From Polyodon spathula (lineage: Eukaryota > Chordata > Actinopteri > Acipenseriformes > Polyodontidae): a DNA stretch of 64,000 bases. A program made the translations under genes and the position numbers. Below the pieces are notes generated by a model. It was not told the DNA's origin. It saw only the letters and a list, made by a program, of their open reading frames with translations, and ran no database searches. The stretch is from contig NC_054543.1 of the NCBI RefSeq assembly GCF_017654505.1, positions 22,022,976 to 22,086,975 on the forward strand, written 5' to 3'. Position 1 is the stretch's first letter, and each line of letters opens with the position of its first letter. Shown here one piece after another: positions 33,046 to 46,206 of this stretch.

Positions 33046-33990
33046 CTAGTTTAAATGCTTCCGAACCTGCTCGAGGATCTTTTCTCCAAGTAGACTAGTT
33101 CCCTTGTTATTTAAATGCAGTCCATCCCGTCTATACAGATAGTCCTCGTTGTAGAATGTGGTCCAATGATCAAGATAGGTGAAGCCTTCCCGTGTGCACC
33201 ACGTCTTCAACCATTGGTTTTGATTTATTATTTCCAGCTGTCCATATGGTCCTTTGCAAGGTGCGGGTAGTATACCAGAAAATACCACAGTTTTGGTTTT
33301 CTCTTTTAATTTCCTTCCTAGCTCTCTGAATTTGTTTTGCAGGGATTTTGGTCTGTCTCTTCCAATGTTGTTTGTACCGATGTGGACGACTACTACCGGG
33401 TCGTCTCCTGTTCGTTCTAGGAGCCTGTCCACGTTTTCAGTGATGTGCTTGACCGAGGCTCCCGGAAGGCAGCACACTGTTGTAGTAAGGGGGTCCAAAC
33501 TGCGAACTGAACTTGCTGTGTTTCTCAATATGGAGTCCCCAACAATCATGACCTCCCTTCTTTTTACTGTCTTGTCACCACTGTCAATAGGGTCCTGGAT
33601 GTTGTTCCTTTCATTCTCTTGTTGTTGGTTCTGCTCATCAAAATTCTGAAGTGACTCAAATCTGTTGGTTGTTTTGATTTCTGGTGGTGTTTGACGAAGT
33701 TTCTTTTTTTCCCTGCTTCTGCCCACCTGAACCCAGCTGTTCTGACCTTCTATCTCCTTGGTGGCTTTCAGTCTGTTAGGGGTGATGCAGACTTCCATGA
33801 ATTGTGGGTGTGCCAGTTCCTCAAGATCCTGTTGCTGTCTCACTTCTTCCAGCTCCATTTCTAGCATGCTTACTAGTTTATGCAAATCCTGGATCGCGCG
33901 GCACTTTACGCACACTTGGTTTAGCTCCACTGGGTTTTCTCGGATTTCCCACATCAAGCAGGTGTCACAGATTACTGGCTTGAAGACCAT
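33046..33990 (-). CDS. CR1 ORF1 protein with SGNH esterase domain
   Basis: This is 314 residues, nearly identical to the product of 25821-26768. The differences I see are mostly single substitutions, such as VELNQVCVKC for AELNQVCIKC and QVRKHLN for QVQKHLN at the end. The CxxC pairs, the coiled-coil stretch and the GDSIL, GTNN and DGLHLN blocks are all present. The frame is uninterrupted, so the ORF could be expressed if its 5' UTR promoter works. Confidence 0.9.
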   Translation of the reverse strand: MVFKPVICDTCLMWEIRENPVELNQVCVKCRAIQDLHKLVSMLEMELEEVRQQQDLEELAHPQFMEVCITPNRLKATKEIEGQNSWVQVGRSREKKKLRQTPPEIKTTNRFESLQNFDEQNQQQENERNNIQDPIDSGDKTVKRREVMIVGDSILRNTASSVRSLDPLTTTVCCLPGASVKHITENVDRLLERTGDDPVVVVHIGTNNIGRDRPKSLQNKFRELGRKLKEKTKTVVFSGILPAPCKGPYGQLEIINQNQWLKTWCTREGFTYLDHWTTFYNEDYLYRRDGLHLNNKGTSLLGEKILEQVRKHLN

Positions 33991-34320
33991 GTTGTGGGTT
34001 TTTTTTTTTTTGAAGTTTAGTTTCTTCTGCAGCTGTCAGCCTGCTTTCCAACTGCTTCGAAACTGCTCTGTACTTTTCCACGCTGTACTTCTCCCACTCA
34101 CTGTTGCTTCCACTCGCTGTCGCTGGGAAGACTGCCTCGTTTAACTGCGTTGTTCTGCTGTGCTGTCGGCTCCTCCCCTCGCCCGTGTCTCAAAACGGCG
34201 CTGAATTTGAATCAGCTGCTCCGAGTTTCAGCTTGTTTGTTATCAGAAAAACACACGCGGCTGTGTTTCCCCAATGTCCTCTGTTTTCTGATTAAAGCAA
34301 TTCAAGACGCAATTTCTCCT

Positions 34321-34799
34321 TTCTGCAGTTTCATCGTGTCCATGTAATGCCAGTTCAAAAGCACCACGAAACCGCACACAATCAATCAGCTTCGACAGGC
34401 TGTATCTGTTTTTATCAACTGCTGCATTGTTTTTATTTATTCCTACATGGTAGCTGTCATCTAATTGTGTAGATCGATTTGCATTCACTAACATGGCAAG
34501 TTTAATCGCACTGTCCAAGTAAGATTTACATGATTCGTGCTTTTTAATCCTTTTTGAAAGATACTTCAAGTTACTCACTTCTGTTTTTGTCCAAAAAATA
34601 TCCCCTCCAAACAGTAAACACGGGAAGCAGAACAAAGAATTTCTGGTAGTGCTACCACAAAGCCACTTCTTTTTCTCGTATTCTGCTTACCCCTGTCTTT
34701 TGCAGATTACAGAAGTGTCAGATCAGGCTGATCAGGTCCTAATCTTTTCAGTTTTAGTTTCTCCTCGAAACTCATTAAAACACAATTAATTTCCGACAT
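34321..34799 (-). pseudogene. hAT transposase (ZMYM1-like), N-terminal segment
   Basis: An ATG at 34799 opens with MSEINCVLMSFEEKLKLK. After a frameshift, a TTF-type zinc finger segment follows (FCFPCLLFGG, then LKYLSKRIKKHESCKSYL), then LIDCVRFRGAFELALHGHDETAE. At that point CR1 sequence begins, and the transposase resumes at 30222 with GLVDFVSNIDN. DNA-binding and linker regions are thus recognisable, but the gene is split and frameshifted. The element's terminal inverted repeats were not found with confidence. Confidence 0.8.
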
Positions 34800-35260
34800 T
34801 TTTTTTGCTCATTATACATCAACAATTGCCGCCTAATCAGATTGTATACTCGGTTTCCTAGGCAGCGGCTGATATATCTGCGAAACCTTACACTTGGGCG
34901 AGAAATAACATGTCCCATTAGGCACTGAACAAGGGAGCATTGTCATTCAATACAGAGCTCAGAAACCACTGCTGTGCGGCATCAGTGGACTTGCTCCACA
35001 GAGCTTTGAACATTAAGTACCTTTGCTTTAATAAAACAGTAAGGAAATTACTGCTGCGCCTGTGTGCTCTAGGGGCAGCAGGGGAAGCCGCCAAATTGCT
35101 CATATGTGGCGGAAGCAGCAGCAATCCCATAACGATACCACATAAAAGTAGGTAACGATACGGTAACCTCTGCTGCTGTCCATGGTCAGGACAAAATAAT
35201 AAATTATTAAAGCATTATTTATTTAATTAAAATGTCCTCTATACATCAGCCACACCTATA
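34800..35260. other. Flank of hAT gene, unclassified
   Basis: It probably includes the 5' non-coding part of the hAT element. No clear terminus was found; CACTG at 34922-34926 is a weak candidate. Confidence 0.35.

Positions 35261-36846
<1,586 letters not shown>

Positions 36847-36910
<64 letters not shown>
36847..36910. repeat. (TA)n microsatellite
   Basis: A TA run between the Tc1-like right end and the solo LTR-B. Confidence 0.95.
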
Positions 36911-36913
<3 letters not shown>

Positions 36914-37399
36914 AATAATAGATCCCCCAACTCTCAAGGTTCGTTGCCCCTTTAATTCAAGACCCAGGACACAGAAATAGATTTGTTTAGCGCTTACGCG
37001 CACTTTTAATAAACACAAACAGAAATAAACAAAACAAACACCTAGCTATTTCTTGAGCACTAATTACTACACACAGGAACCTAACTAATACAGGACAACT
37101 AAGCTGTTTACCTGTAGCTCACATTGACAAAACAGAACACCCAAAAGGCTTTCTCACACTACCTTTTTTTTTTTTTTTACTACGATTGAGCACACCTTCA
37201 GTCGGACTCCTCACACACCAGCAGCCCTGAACAAACTGACTGCTTTCTTTAAATACCCTGCATCTGCCTCTAATTTACAGTACACACCAGGTGCAGGGGA
37301 TAACTAATAATTAAACAATAAAACCATTAAACACCCCAATGTGCATTCTCACATGTTTTAGGCAGGGAAGGATTTTAACCCCCTCCCTGCCGTATTACA
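36911..37399 (-). mobile_element. Solo LTR, LTR-B family, in a TA array
   Basis: The plus strand starts TGTAATAATAG and ends CGTATTACA, inverted TGTAATA...TATTACA termini. It matches 15201-15803 in reverse, without the (GT)n expansion. TA repeats flank it on both sides, so the duplication is ATAT or longer. The inverted repeat is weaker here (CCCTGCATCTG / CAGGTGCAGGG, about 37257-37298) and lies beside TTTAAATA. Confidence 0.85.
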
Positions 37400-37974
37400 A
37401 TATATATAATCACTGACGGCCGGTGACGTCTGTGGCAGGGGACGCGGGAGCGTGAGTGGAGTGAGTTTGAGTTGGGGCTGAACCCAACAGTATAGCACTC
37501 TTATATGTGTTGGTGTGTGTCAGATGAGCCTACCTGTGTATATAAGGGTGTCACAGAGCAGCTCACAGGTTAGTGCTAGTATGGAAAAGGCTCCCTACGT
37601 GGGTGGTTAGCTGAAGATGTATTATTCTCCCTTCCTTTCTCTGATCACAGGGCGTCACACAGCAGGGCAGACTGGGTGGATGGCTGTTTGAGGTCTACTT
37701 TTTCAATCCCTCCTTTTCTCTCTCTGGTCTGTCTCCCTGTCTTTACTGTTTCACAGCTGGTAATCTACTGTAATAAACAAAATAACAATTCAATATAATC
37801 TACTGTATTAATAAAAAAAATTATATATATTCAGAAACAACTGTTAATGTCTTGTATTTGCAAAAAGTAACCTAAGATCAGCGCTGTAACTCAATTAAAA
37901 AAGCAAGCAATTTCAATAATAATTATAAAAAAGAAGTTCTTTTCCTACCTCCCTAATCACTAAGGATTCCTCCA
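37400..37974. other. Unannotated sequence
   Basis: It contains a TATATAAGG near 37540 and AATAAACAAAATAAC near 37772, so it may hold another LTR-like unit. No partner copy was found in the window. Confidence 0.3.
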
Positions 37975-38329
37975 AATATATTAATATTTGATTTGATTTG
38001 ATGTGAGTTTTTTTCAACAAGGGCTTTCTTTTTGCCACTCTCCCATAAAGGCCAGTTTTGTGAAGTACCCGGGCTATTGTTGCCATATGCATAGTGTCTC
38101 CCAGCTCAGCTGTGGAAGACTGTAACTCCTTAAAAGATTGGTGCTTTTGAAAAATTATTTCGGATTTGCTTTGAATGTTCCTTCATCTTCATGATGTAGT
38201 TTGACTTGACTTGACTTTTTTTGTGTTGATCAGTGACAAAAACTTCTAATTAAATCTATTTTGATTCCATGTTGTAACACAATAACATGTGGAAAAGTCC
38301 AAGGGGGTGAATACTTTTGAGGGCCACTG
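37975..38329 (-). pseudogene. Tc1-like transposon end with transposase fragment
   Basis: On the minus strand it starts CAGTGGCCCTCAAAAGTATTCACCCCC at the TA array. After about 130 bases it encodes KEHSKQI, then STAELGDTMHMATIARVLHK and TGLYGRVAKRKPLLKKTHI, homologous to the middle of the transposase in 35261-36843. The DNA-binding section between them is deleted, and everything after THI is missing. It is a 5' terminal fragment only. Confidence 0.75.
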
Positions 38330-38331
38330 TG

Positions 38332-38408
<77 letters not shown>
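38332..38408. repeat. (TA)n microsatellite
   Basis: A TA run abutting the Tc1-like terminus. Confidence 0.95.
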
Positions 38409-38413
<5 letters not shown>

Positions 38414-40608
38414 TCATTCAGGAAATACAGCATATACTACCCTGGCTTAGAAACCTTACCTGTCCAGACAGATGACAGCTGCTAAGGAAGCATTCAACAC
38501 CACGTTTGGGTAAATGTGGGTAGTGGGCACTTGAAAGGGAGGGGGCGGATACTGATGAAATGGACTGAAGTGCAGCATTAGTTTATTCCTAAAGTTGGCA
38601 CTGCCTGCTGTGAGACAGACAGTGAAGTTTACCAGTGTTGCCAAGACTCACGAGAAAAGAAAAGCATGACACTGCCTTTCAAAACAAGCCTAAAACTAGC
38701 AAACCCATGTTAGATTATGTGTGTTTATGCAAGTTCCAATCAGTGACTCTCTAAAACAAGCCCAAATATGCTTATTATTGCAGACTTGGCAACTGTGAAG
38801 GTTACCAATTAAAACACAATCAATATGTTCATTTGCAATTTTATTTGGTCAGCTTTGAGAGAGAATCAACAACTTGTTGGATGTTTGTTGCACTGTTCTG
38901 GGCGATGGAGCTGGCTCATGACATCCAGTACACCAACTATATTTACTAACGTGGAGGGCAGGCGGGTGTTGTCTTTGGACATAGCTTGGATCAAAAAAAA
39001 AGGATGGGAATTAATTCAGTTAGACATTTAAGCAGCAAGGGCATTCTCAAACAGCTGCATTAATGCTATAACACTGGCACAACGCAGTTCATGGTAAGTT
39101 GTTTTATACAGAACGGTAAACCCACCGAGGTATACAACATGACAGACCAGACATTCACATTATCATTAAGGTGAACTACACCACAGCTAACCATAAAATA
39201 GCCCATCAGCCACTACTTTCTGTAATCTTGGAATCCACAGTAACAACTGACCTGCTCCCTTGCAATAAACAATAAAGAATAAACATGCTCATTAACATTT
39301 ACACGTGAAATGCGGGTTTCCATGCAAAACTGGGCATCCCATTTTGAGGGTGCGGCGGTTGTATGTTGTACAAAATCTCTATTATTTCATGTTTTCCAAC
39401 AGATATGAATGGGAAGTAATCTAAACATACCCAAATGACAGAACAGTACTGCCAGGTTTACTTTGGGCTTACTGCTATAAAAAGTTAATGACCTCTGCCT
39501 TTTTTAGTGTCTAAATCTAATCAGGATTGACATTAAAATTCAAACCTCCAGTGCTTAACACACTTCAGCATTTTCATACTAACCATTGTTACTGACAATG
39601 TCAGTGGAGAATGTAAGTTGCCCTTATATTAAAGACTTTACTATCACTTCATAAATCAAAGGTATTTTATTGTAGCAGATCACATGAATGCATTCTAATG
39701 AAGAAATAAAATTATGTCCTCTACCACACCACGTTTTGCTGCCACAATTGGCCATGTGCATATAAGAGGATCTTTAAAATGCTACTGCTTTAACTCTTAA
39801 AATCCATGGCAGACCTTATTAAATTAATGCAATGGTGCCTTTGCTTCACATTCCACTTCTTCCATTCTTAGCTCCACAAGGCAGGAAGGCTTAATTAATA
39901 ATCATAACTTTTCTTAAGAACTTAAAGATGATGACACTGGACAAATGGTAATGGCTACTATAAGCCACTTTTCTGGCAGGAGGGCAGGCAGGCAGGAAGA
40001 TGCAATGAAAGCTTCCCTTCACAGCTCTGTGACAGAGCAAGTCCACCTCAATCCTGACCTGAGCACCCCACACAGTCCAAGGCCTCTCTTAATCCCGTCC
40101 GAATTGGGTGGATGGGTGGGGGGTGTAATGCAATGTTTCAAGTAGGAACTAGGTTGAGACCTCTAAACTAATTTGTTTTGGCTGAATTTAAACCCAGAAA
40201 AGACCTGGAGGTTAGTTAATTCATCTGCAGTGTAAACTTAACTTTTGTTCAGTTTATTTTTCAAAAAAGGTTGAGTACTGCTTCTTGGAATTTCCTGTAA
40301 AAAGGAATCTGCATGAACACTTTCTGCAGATATAATAGTTCCCTGGTACATTTTGCATGCAATCCCGAAATGAGTATAATCTTTTTTATGGCAAGTTTCA
40401 CCAACCATACACTGCGGATTGACCAATTTGATTTCATTCCAGAAACTGGTGGGTTCAAGTTCCCCCCTGCACACTGTGCTAGCTACCATGTGTGATGTTG
40501 CTGTTGTAAACATCAAAGCAGTTGCTTTACACGAATATTGGATTTTTTTTTTTTTCCCCACCAGTAGAAATGAATGATTAAAACTTCTCCTCTGTCATCA
40601 ATTGAGTT
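38409..40608. other. Unannotated sequence, relatively element-free
   Basis: I recognise no transposon, SINE or gene in these 2.2 kb. Short ORFs only. If any host regulatory DNA exists in the window, this is one place to look. Confidence 0.4.
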
Positions 40609-41039
40609 TGTGACATGGTAGCGTCATGGCCCAAGCTGTTAGCAGCAGGAAAGATTCCCAGATACAGAAAGCGACAGTTCAAGCACTAAAGTGCACATTT
40701 ATTACACAAACAGAAACCAAATAATCAGGGCACAAGGGCCAAAATAAAAGGGTTAACAAAAGACTAATCAGTAAGCTGGGCATTCACCTTCACTACTCAA
40801 AACAGCACACAACACACAACACACCGCACACCACACACCGCACACCGCACACAGAACAAACTCCTTCAACAAACAAAGAATTTAGTTTCCTTTTTATACA
40901 TGTGGCCACTCCCCAATTAGCATTTAACTGGGGAATGGGCACATTTGAGTTTGCTAGCAAGGACACATTTAACCCCATCCCTGCCACCTTATATTCCCAC
41001 AGACACTGTTTACAGCAGCAGGGCTTCTGCCCTGCCACA
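40609..41039 (-). mobile_element. LTR of LTR-A-like element
   Basis: The plus strand runs from TGTGACATGG to CTGCCACA. An inverted repeat TGTGGCCACTCCCCA / TGGGGAATGGGCACA (40901-40915, 40929-40943, two mismatches) lies directly beside TGTATAAAAA on the minus strand (40891-40900). A (CACACCG)n run is near 40800-40855. Internal sequence of the same type as in other LTR-A elements continues at 41040. Confidence 0.6.
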
Positions 41040-41432
41040 TACATCCCTACCTTGAGCAACCCATTCAGGGCTGCAATTGGCCACCTCCTCCCTTAAAACA
41101 CTAACCCCCTCCCCTCTTGTCCTGTTTTCTCCCTCTGTTTTTTTGTGGGGGGGGGGGGGGGGGGGTTTGTGATGGAGGTGGTCCCCTCCCCTCCCCTCCT
41201 CCTTCAGCCATGGTGGTCCTTGGCCTTCTGTCAGGGGTGCCTGTTTAACCCCTCTTGTGACCCCTGGGCTTTTGTAAGGGGCATCCCATTTAACCACTGT
41301 GGTTATCCCTGGGCTTCTGTGAGGAGGTACCCTTTTAACCCCCTTTCTACTCCTTAAGCTTGACTTTTCCCCACTCTGGGCTTTTCTAGAGCCCTGTCCC
41401 GAAGGCAGTGGCAAAACTGGCAATGGAGACAC
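41010..41432 (-). CDS. Repeat-containing ORF of LTR-A-like element, function unknown
   Basis: This 140-codon ORF contains three degenerate repeats of about 18 residues (KGVKRVPPHRSPGI, VKWDAPYKSPGV, VKQAPLTEGQGP), then a PPPPPPHKK block encoded by a G-tract. Like the ORFs at 954-1508 and 23708-24466, it lies next to an LTR-A LTR and is Pro-rich, but I cannot align it with them in sequence. It overlaps the LTR at its C-terminal end. No domain was recognised. Confidence 0.3.
   Translation of the reverse strand: MSPLPVLPLPSGQGSRKAQSGEKSSLRSRKGVKRVPPHRSPGITTVVKWDAPYKSPGVTRGVKQAPLTEGQGPPWLKEEGRGGDHLHHKPPPPPPHKKTEGENRTRGEGVSVLREEVANCSPEWVAQGRDVCGRAEALLL
41143..41166. repeat. Poly-G tract
   Basis: A run of about 20 G with flanking T. 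It is prone to length change and could affect the frame of the ORF over it. Confidence 0.9.
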
Positions 41433-41950
41433 TGGCAGTGGCTATGCTGGCAGCGGCGCAGAGCACTCTGGCGGTGCCAATGTAGGCAGTGACACTGGGA
41501 ACTCCAGCTGCAGTAGATGCATGTGGAACTCTGGAAGTGGCAATGACAGCAGTATGGATACTGGGCCACTGCAGGGAGTGACGTGCTTTATCCCAGGACA
41601 CTCTGCTGAGGTGAATGACTGGATATACCAGTGCTGGTCATTAATGAATTTACAACATAGATAAGAATACTGTAAATGTATGCCACAGATTTACAATTCC
41701 ACTGGCACAAAAACTGATAGTGGATAGTTAGTACACTAACATATTTAGAATGCTTTTACCATTTTGAATTAATATGTTATTTTCTATTAACTTTGTTTAC
41801 TGTGGCCAGTTGTAAGCATTAATGTCATTCCTGACCTGAGGATGACCTGAGGACCAAAAAAGTCCATTCCATACCGCACTACAGTAGCTTAATTTCCATG
41901 TCTTAATATTAAATATTGATATGAAAACCTGACAGCTGTCTACAAATATA

Positions 41951-42741
41951 CTGATGCACAATGAAAACGCAACAGTCTAAGTTTTACATCAATAGCTCAT
42001 TGGGCACATACCTAATGTTATATACATTTTAAATAATGAGCAGATTTCTTGATTCTTTGAGTAATATTGTTCCTTTGGATAACAAAATACTGAGCTCAAG
42101 TCATGTAAATTCATAAAAACGGCAGGTGCTCAGTGTTTGGTATTTGAGGAGTTAATTGCCAAACTGAGTTGATGAAGAATCTGTATAAATAGCCATTCAA
42201 AAAGAGATGATTTTAATTAACACAAGAACAGCAAAAGATGTGACCATGCCCCACTTGAGTAATTAAGATCACCTGGTTGCTATCGGCATGATTGAAGGCA
42301 GTCTGTCTGTGAGAGAAGTTCCACAGAGAATGAGATGTTCTGTTTCATCAATCAGCAGACTAGTCCAGAGAGAACAGGAAACTGGCTCTGTGAGCGTCAA
42401 GCCACGCCTTGGAAGGCAGAGGGTCACCATACCAGACACATTCGACTGATCCATCTGCATAATCGTTTCCAGACTGCAGTGGCTACAGCATGAGAAATTT
42501 CAGGAAGAAGTAACCTTCGCATCAGCAGAATGACTGTAGCTCGTCATCTGCATGAAAATGATTTGCAGAGAACATCTGAGGTAGCAGCAGAGAGAGTGGT
42601 GGAGTGTTTTATTCACAGATGAATGCTGTTTTGCCCTTGACAGACCTGATGGAAGACAACTTGTGTAGAGACGTCATGATGAGTGTTATGCTGACTGTTG
42701 CGTTGTTCAAGCCAACCAGTGGGGCGGTGGAAGTGTGATGG
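41951..42741 (+). pseudogene. Tc1-like transposon of a second type, 5' part
   Basis: The frame from 42247 gives MPHLSN, stop, then VAIGMIEGSLSVREV, SSISRLVQREQETGSVS and PRLGRQRVT, the paired DNA-binding domain of Tc1-like transposases. Further on come VLFTDECCFAL (first catalytic Asp) and VVQANQWGGGSVM. There the sequence passes into an LTR-A copy. Several stops break the frame. It differs from the KHGGGS-type elements at 35261 and 50342, so it is a separate Tc1 lineage. The 3' end is missing. Confidence 0.75.
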
Positions 42742-43120
42742 GATTCAAATGAATTAATTAGTAATTGAATCCCGGCACAACTGTAGGTTTAGGTGCATGT
42801 TTCACTGATTCAGGGGGTTGTGTGTTCGAGAGTGGAGAATGGGAGAGAGAAAGTAGTGAGTAAACTTTAAAGTAAAATAACAATTGCTATATTGAGCTGG
42901 AAGCACAGCACGGTACTTGTTTGTTTGTCCACTGTTTCGTTTAGTTTCGTTTATTTTGTCTGTCTATTTATTTTGGCCAAGTTAAGTGTTTTTCATTTGT
43001 TTGACTGTTTTATTTGTTCATTTATAATAAACCGGTGCAGCAGCGCCATTCACCACTCACTCACCACTCTGTGTGTTTCTGTGCCAGGTCTGACGTCACC
43101 ACACAAGCCATCCTGTGACA
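42734..43120 (+). mobile_element. LTR-A copy, 5'-truncated
   Basis: It starts in or at the inverted repeat (GTGATGGGATTCAA / TTGAATCCCGGCAC, 42734-42747 and 42764-42777) and runs to CCATCCTGTGACA. U5 features 'ctcactcaccactctgtgtg' and 'ctgacgtcaccac' match the copy at 22868. The left boundary overlaps the GGSVM codons of the Tc1-like transposase, so the junction is uncertain by about 10 bases. Confidence 0.7.
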
Positions 43121-45037
43121 AGACTTCACAAAGTACCTTCAATAAAACTGAAAAATGCATAATGTACATATCATTACGCATAGTATTATATGGATTGGGC
43201 AAACTTTATTATTATACAGAAAGAAGCAGAAAAAATTCCTCATGAATGCCTTCAAATACACTTGAGACAAATAGGCTACCTGGGCAGTACATTGATCAGG
43301 AATCTTTCATTCAAAATGAAAGCAGTTACAACAAGGCAATATTTTGCTCTATGACAAAGATGCCCGTACCTAGATTTCACTTTGTTTTTAAAGCCTGTCA
43401 GGTAATCAAATAACATTTGAAAATCTGCTTTAAAAAAAAAGAAATCAAGGGTTTAGAAAAGTTTTATGAATATCAAACTCTTATAATAATTCATCAAAAT
43501 GGATTTAAAAAAAACAAACTAATGTATGAAAAAAACAATGGTCCTTATTTTCAAAGTGTTACCCCTAGTCTTTATTTATTACAGAGCGATTTGGTACAGG
43601 TATGAAGTATCAATTAACTGAACACATGTATTTTTCTTGTTTAGACTGACTTTCATTTTCAGTCATCACATGTTGGTGGCTTTTTAAAACATAAGAAGTT
43701 TAAAGCACCCCAGCAGCCTCTTTCGTCAGTACAGCTGGTGCACCAGAGTGTAACAATTAACCTGTCCCCATTCAACACTAGCACTAAGAAATACATCAGT
43801 AATGTATTCCTATTTTTAGAATGTTCACATTTCTTACATCCACTGATTTGCATAGTGATTCTAACAAGAAAGGAATATATTAGTTGAGATAACAGTTATA
43901 ACTCATCTCCATACCAAGTTGCTCCTAAAATAAATTGTAGCTAATACAATTATTCCATAAATCTTTCCTGTTATTGTCCATTTGTTATAGAGATCTCAAA
44001 TATGTTGTTTTGAAAGAAATACATGTAATAGCATAGCAATATTTAAATTTTAAAACATGATAGCTGGTTTTGCTTTAAGTTAAAGACAGTTCTTAGTTTT
44101 TAAGATATTTCTTTACACTTGCACTTCTTGGGCCATTTCACCTCCGTATTGTCTTGTGGGTCAAATCACATTACAGCATGTCAGCCGATAAAGGAAGCAG
44201 CTGGCTGGTTAATGCAAAGGATAGGGCACATTTTACCCTCCAGATGGCTGAGGAAGTACAACGCTATCTGAAAGCATGACTTCCAAACCTATACAACATT
44301 TAGAAGGGCACAACAAGTAAGATTTATAGATTGCTTTTTGTTAGTTAGAATCACAGACCTTGAATTGTATTAATTAGTTTGGGTTCTTAAAGGTTTTTCT
44401 CTTTTAAAAATATGACCCAGAAAGAAAAGATGTAGTTTTTCACTCAGTTCTCCTCGTGGCTCCCAGGTGGTCCAGGAGAATCTGGTTTTCATCCCTGTGC
44501 CAGCTATTGGACGGCCTGCCCTGGGAAATCCCACTGCTCCGGGATCTTCTCAGTTATAGTTATACAAATAGTTGACAGTGAACGAAAGTAGTGATATGGA
44601 CAATGACTTTAATCTATAGCAATAATTCTTAATTAAATTGGCCTCACAAATATTCTTGAATACATTAATTTAACAATATTAATAATGATATATGTACTTG
44701 TTAAAACTAGGAATACAAACCATGCGAAGGGGGTGAAATGGGTGAAGTGTCGCCCCAGGAGGTAGTACCAGAGTAACTCGACTGCATCTACATATGTCCA
44801 TCTGTATGTCACACTTGTCCCAATTGTGATGAAACTTGACATTAACATGAAAACTTCCTAAAGTTAAATTATGATATTGGGACCTGATTTTGTACTTGAC
44901 GGTCTTCGTACAGATTTTAGAGTAGAAATAAAACACTTGGGTGTTATTTTTGACCAAGGCCTCTCATTTGAAGGACACATCAAAAATGTTACAAACTTGT
45001 TTTGTTTTTTTTTCATTTAGAAAATATTGTTAGATTG
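43121..45037. other. Unannotated sequence
   Basis: No gene or element was recognised. A vague SINE-head resemblance near 44455 is too weak to call. Confidence 0.4.
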
Positions 45038-45149
45038 TATCTCTTAAACATTTAATATCCTCTTTGAATGTTCTCTTGCTGTGGGTAATATTGGAAAAAC
45101 ATTTGGAATTGGTTTAGCTCCCTTAGCAATGACTATTCTCTCTTGGCCT

Positions 45150-45152
<3 letters not shown>
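45038..45152 (-). pseudogene. CR1 ORF2 fragment
   Basis: About 115 bases match the minus-strand CR1 (for example 31850-31985: 'cttaaacatttaat', 'ttgaatgttctcttgctg', 'cccttagcaatg') with small gaps. A TA array follows. Confidence 0.8.

Positions 45153-45217
<65 letters not shown>
45153..45217. repeat. (TA)n microsatellite
   Basis: A TA run interrupting the CR1-like sequence. Confidence 0.95.
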
Positions 45218-45219
<2 letters not shown>

Positions 45220-46206
45220 CTTTTCTTATTTTGTTTTGCTTTATTTTGTTTGTGGGTGGTCTCCTTTCGGTTCTCCGTCTGGCCGCAAAGCTTCATGTCC
45301 TTTAGGGGCAGCTCTGAGGAAACAACATTTGTTTATAGGGCCAACAATCCCCCAAGGCCCGCCTCTCAGCCACTCAGAGAGAGGGAAAGCCAACACACCA
45401 TCTTTCCCTCCTCTCCACATCACTGCCATGACTGACAGACGGATCTTCCGAGGCTGCTGCCCTCTTCTGCATTTTTATTTTTCAGCATTATTTGACTGTT
45501 TATATTTATTTTTGGATACTTTTAACTATTTTATGGGTATTGTTCTTGTTATTATTACAACTACGGTTGTTTGTTTTTCCTTTGTTTTTTTCTTCATGTA
45601 AAGCACTTTGTTGCCGCCCTCATTAAAGGTAAAAGTAAAGATTAATTAATTGATTGATTGATCAATCTGGAAACATCCATTCATAGCTACACATCTTTCT
45701 GTATTATTCGCTACACACTCTTGCTATATGTCACAGACATTATTTTTTTAACGTACTGATAGCTGTGGTGACAATGTTACAGTTACATTTGAACTGTGCA
45801 CACTGTCATTCACAGGTGAGTAACTCAAGTGGACTCCGAGGACCATTAAAGATGGTTTCTTTACCAGAGAAGCCCTCAGGTAAGGTATCACACACAGTCT
45901 GTCGGAAAGACCACTGAGACTGACGTTAAAGTGCACAGGCTTCCACAGTAAGGTTCATACAGATTGACAGTGTAAGGTGAATTAAGGTATACATGGAATG
46001 AACTATTTTGTTATGCTATAAAGTAGAGACCAGACCATGTTTAAACTTTTTATATTTATTAATTCCAAATATCCACATTACATTCTTCATTGTATGGTAC
46101 TGTTTAGATACAATACAATATGATATTTACAAGGGATGTTGTAAATGTGGTTTTCAATGTTCTTTTCCTTTTCATTCACAAAAGCTTCCTAGAACTTTGT
46201 ATATAA
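45218..46206. other. Unclassified sequence
   Basis: A plus-strand frame at 45143-45601 starts in the TA run and is probably not coding. The end near 45600-45660 ('gtaaagcactttg', 'attaaaggtaaaag', then ATTAATTGATTG) resembles the 3' tail of a retroposon, but no head was identified. Confidence 0.35.

Larger units (their letters stand above)
30225..34320 (-). mobile_element. CR1/L2-type LINE, near full length, inserted in hAT transposase gene
   Basis: About 4.1 kb on the minus strand: 5' UTR (34320-33991), ORF1 (33990-33046), ORF2 (about 32985-30394) and a rearranged 3' end with the 'aagaacataagaacataag' tail at 30226. hAT transposase coding sequence abuts both ends. Target duplications are not evident. 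It keeps the RT section that the plus-strand copy lost. Confidence 0.9.

Noticed and set aside
29366..34926. CAGTG (29366) and CACTG (34922) as termini of the ZMYM1-like hAT element
   Set aside because: Beyond five bases the ends do not match, and no 8-bp duplication is present.
44455..44545. Resemblance to a SINE head ('gtggctcccaggtgg')
   Set aside because: Only one block matches, and no B box, body or tail follows.
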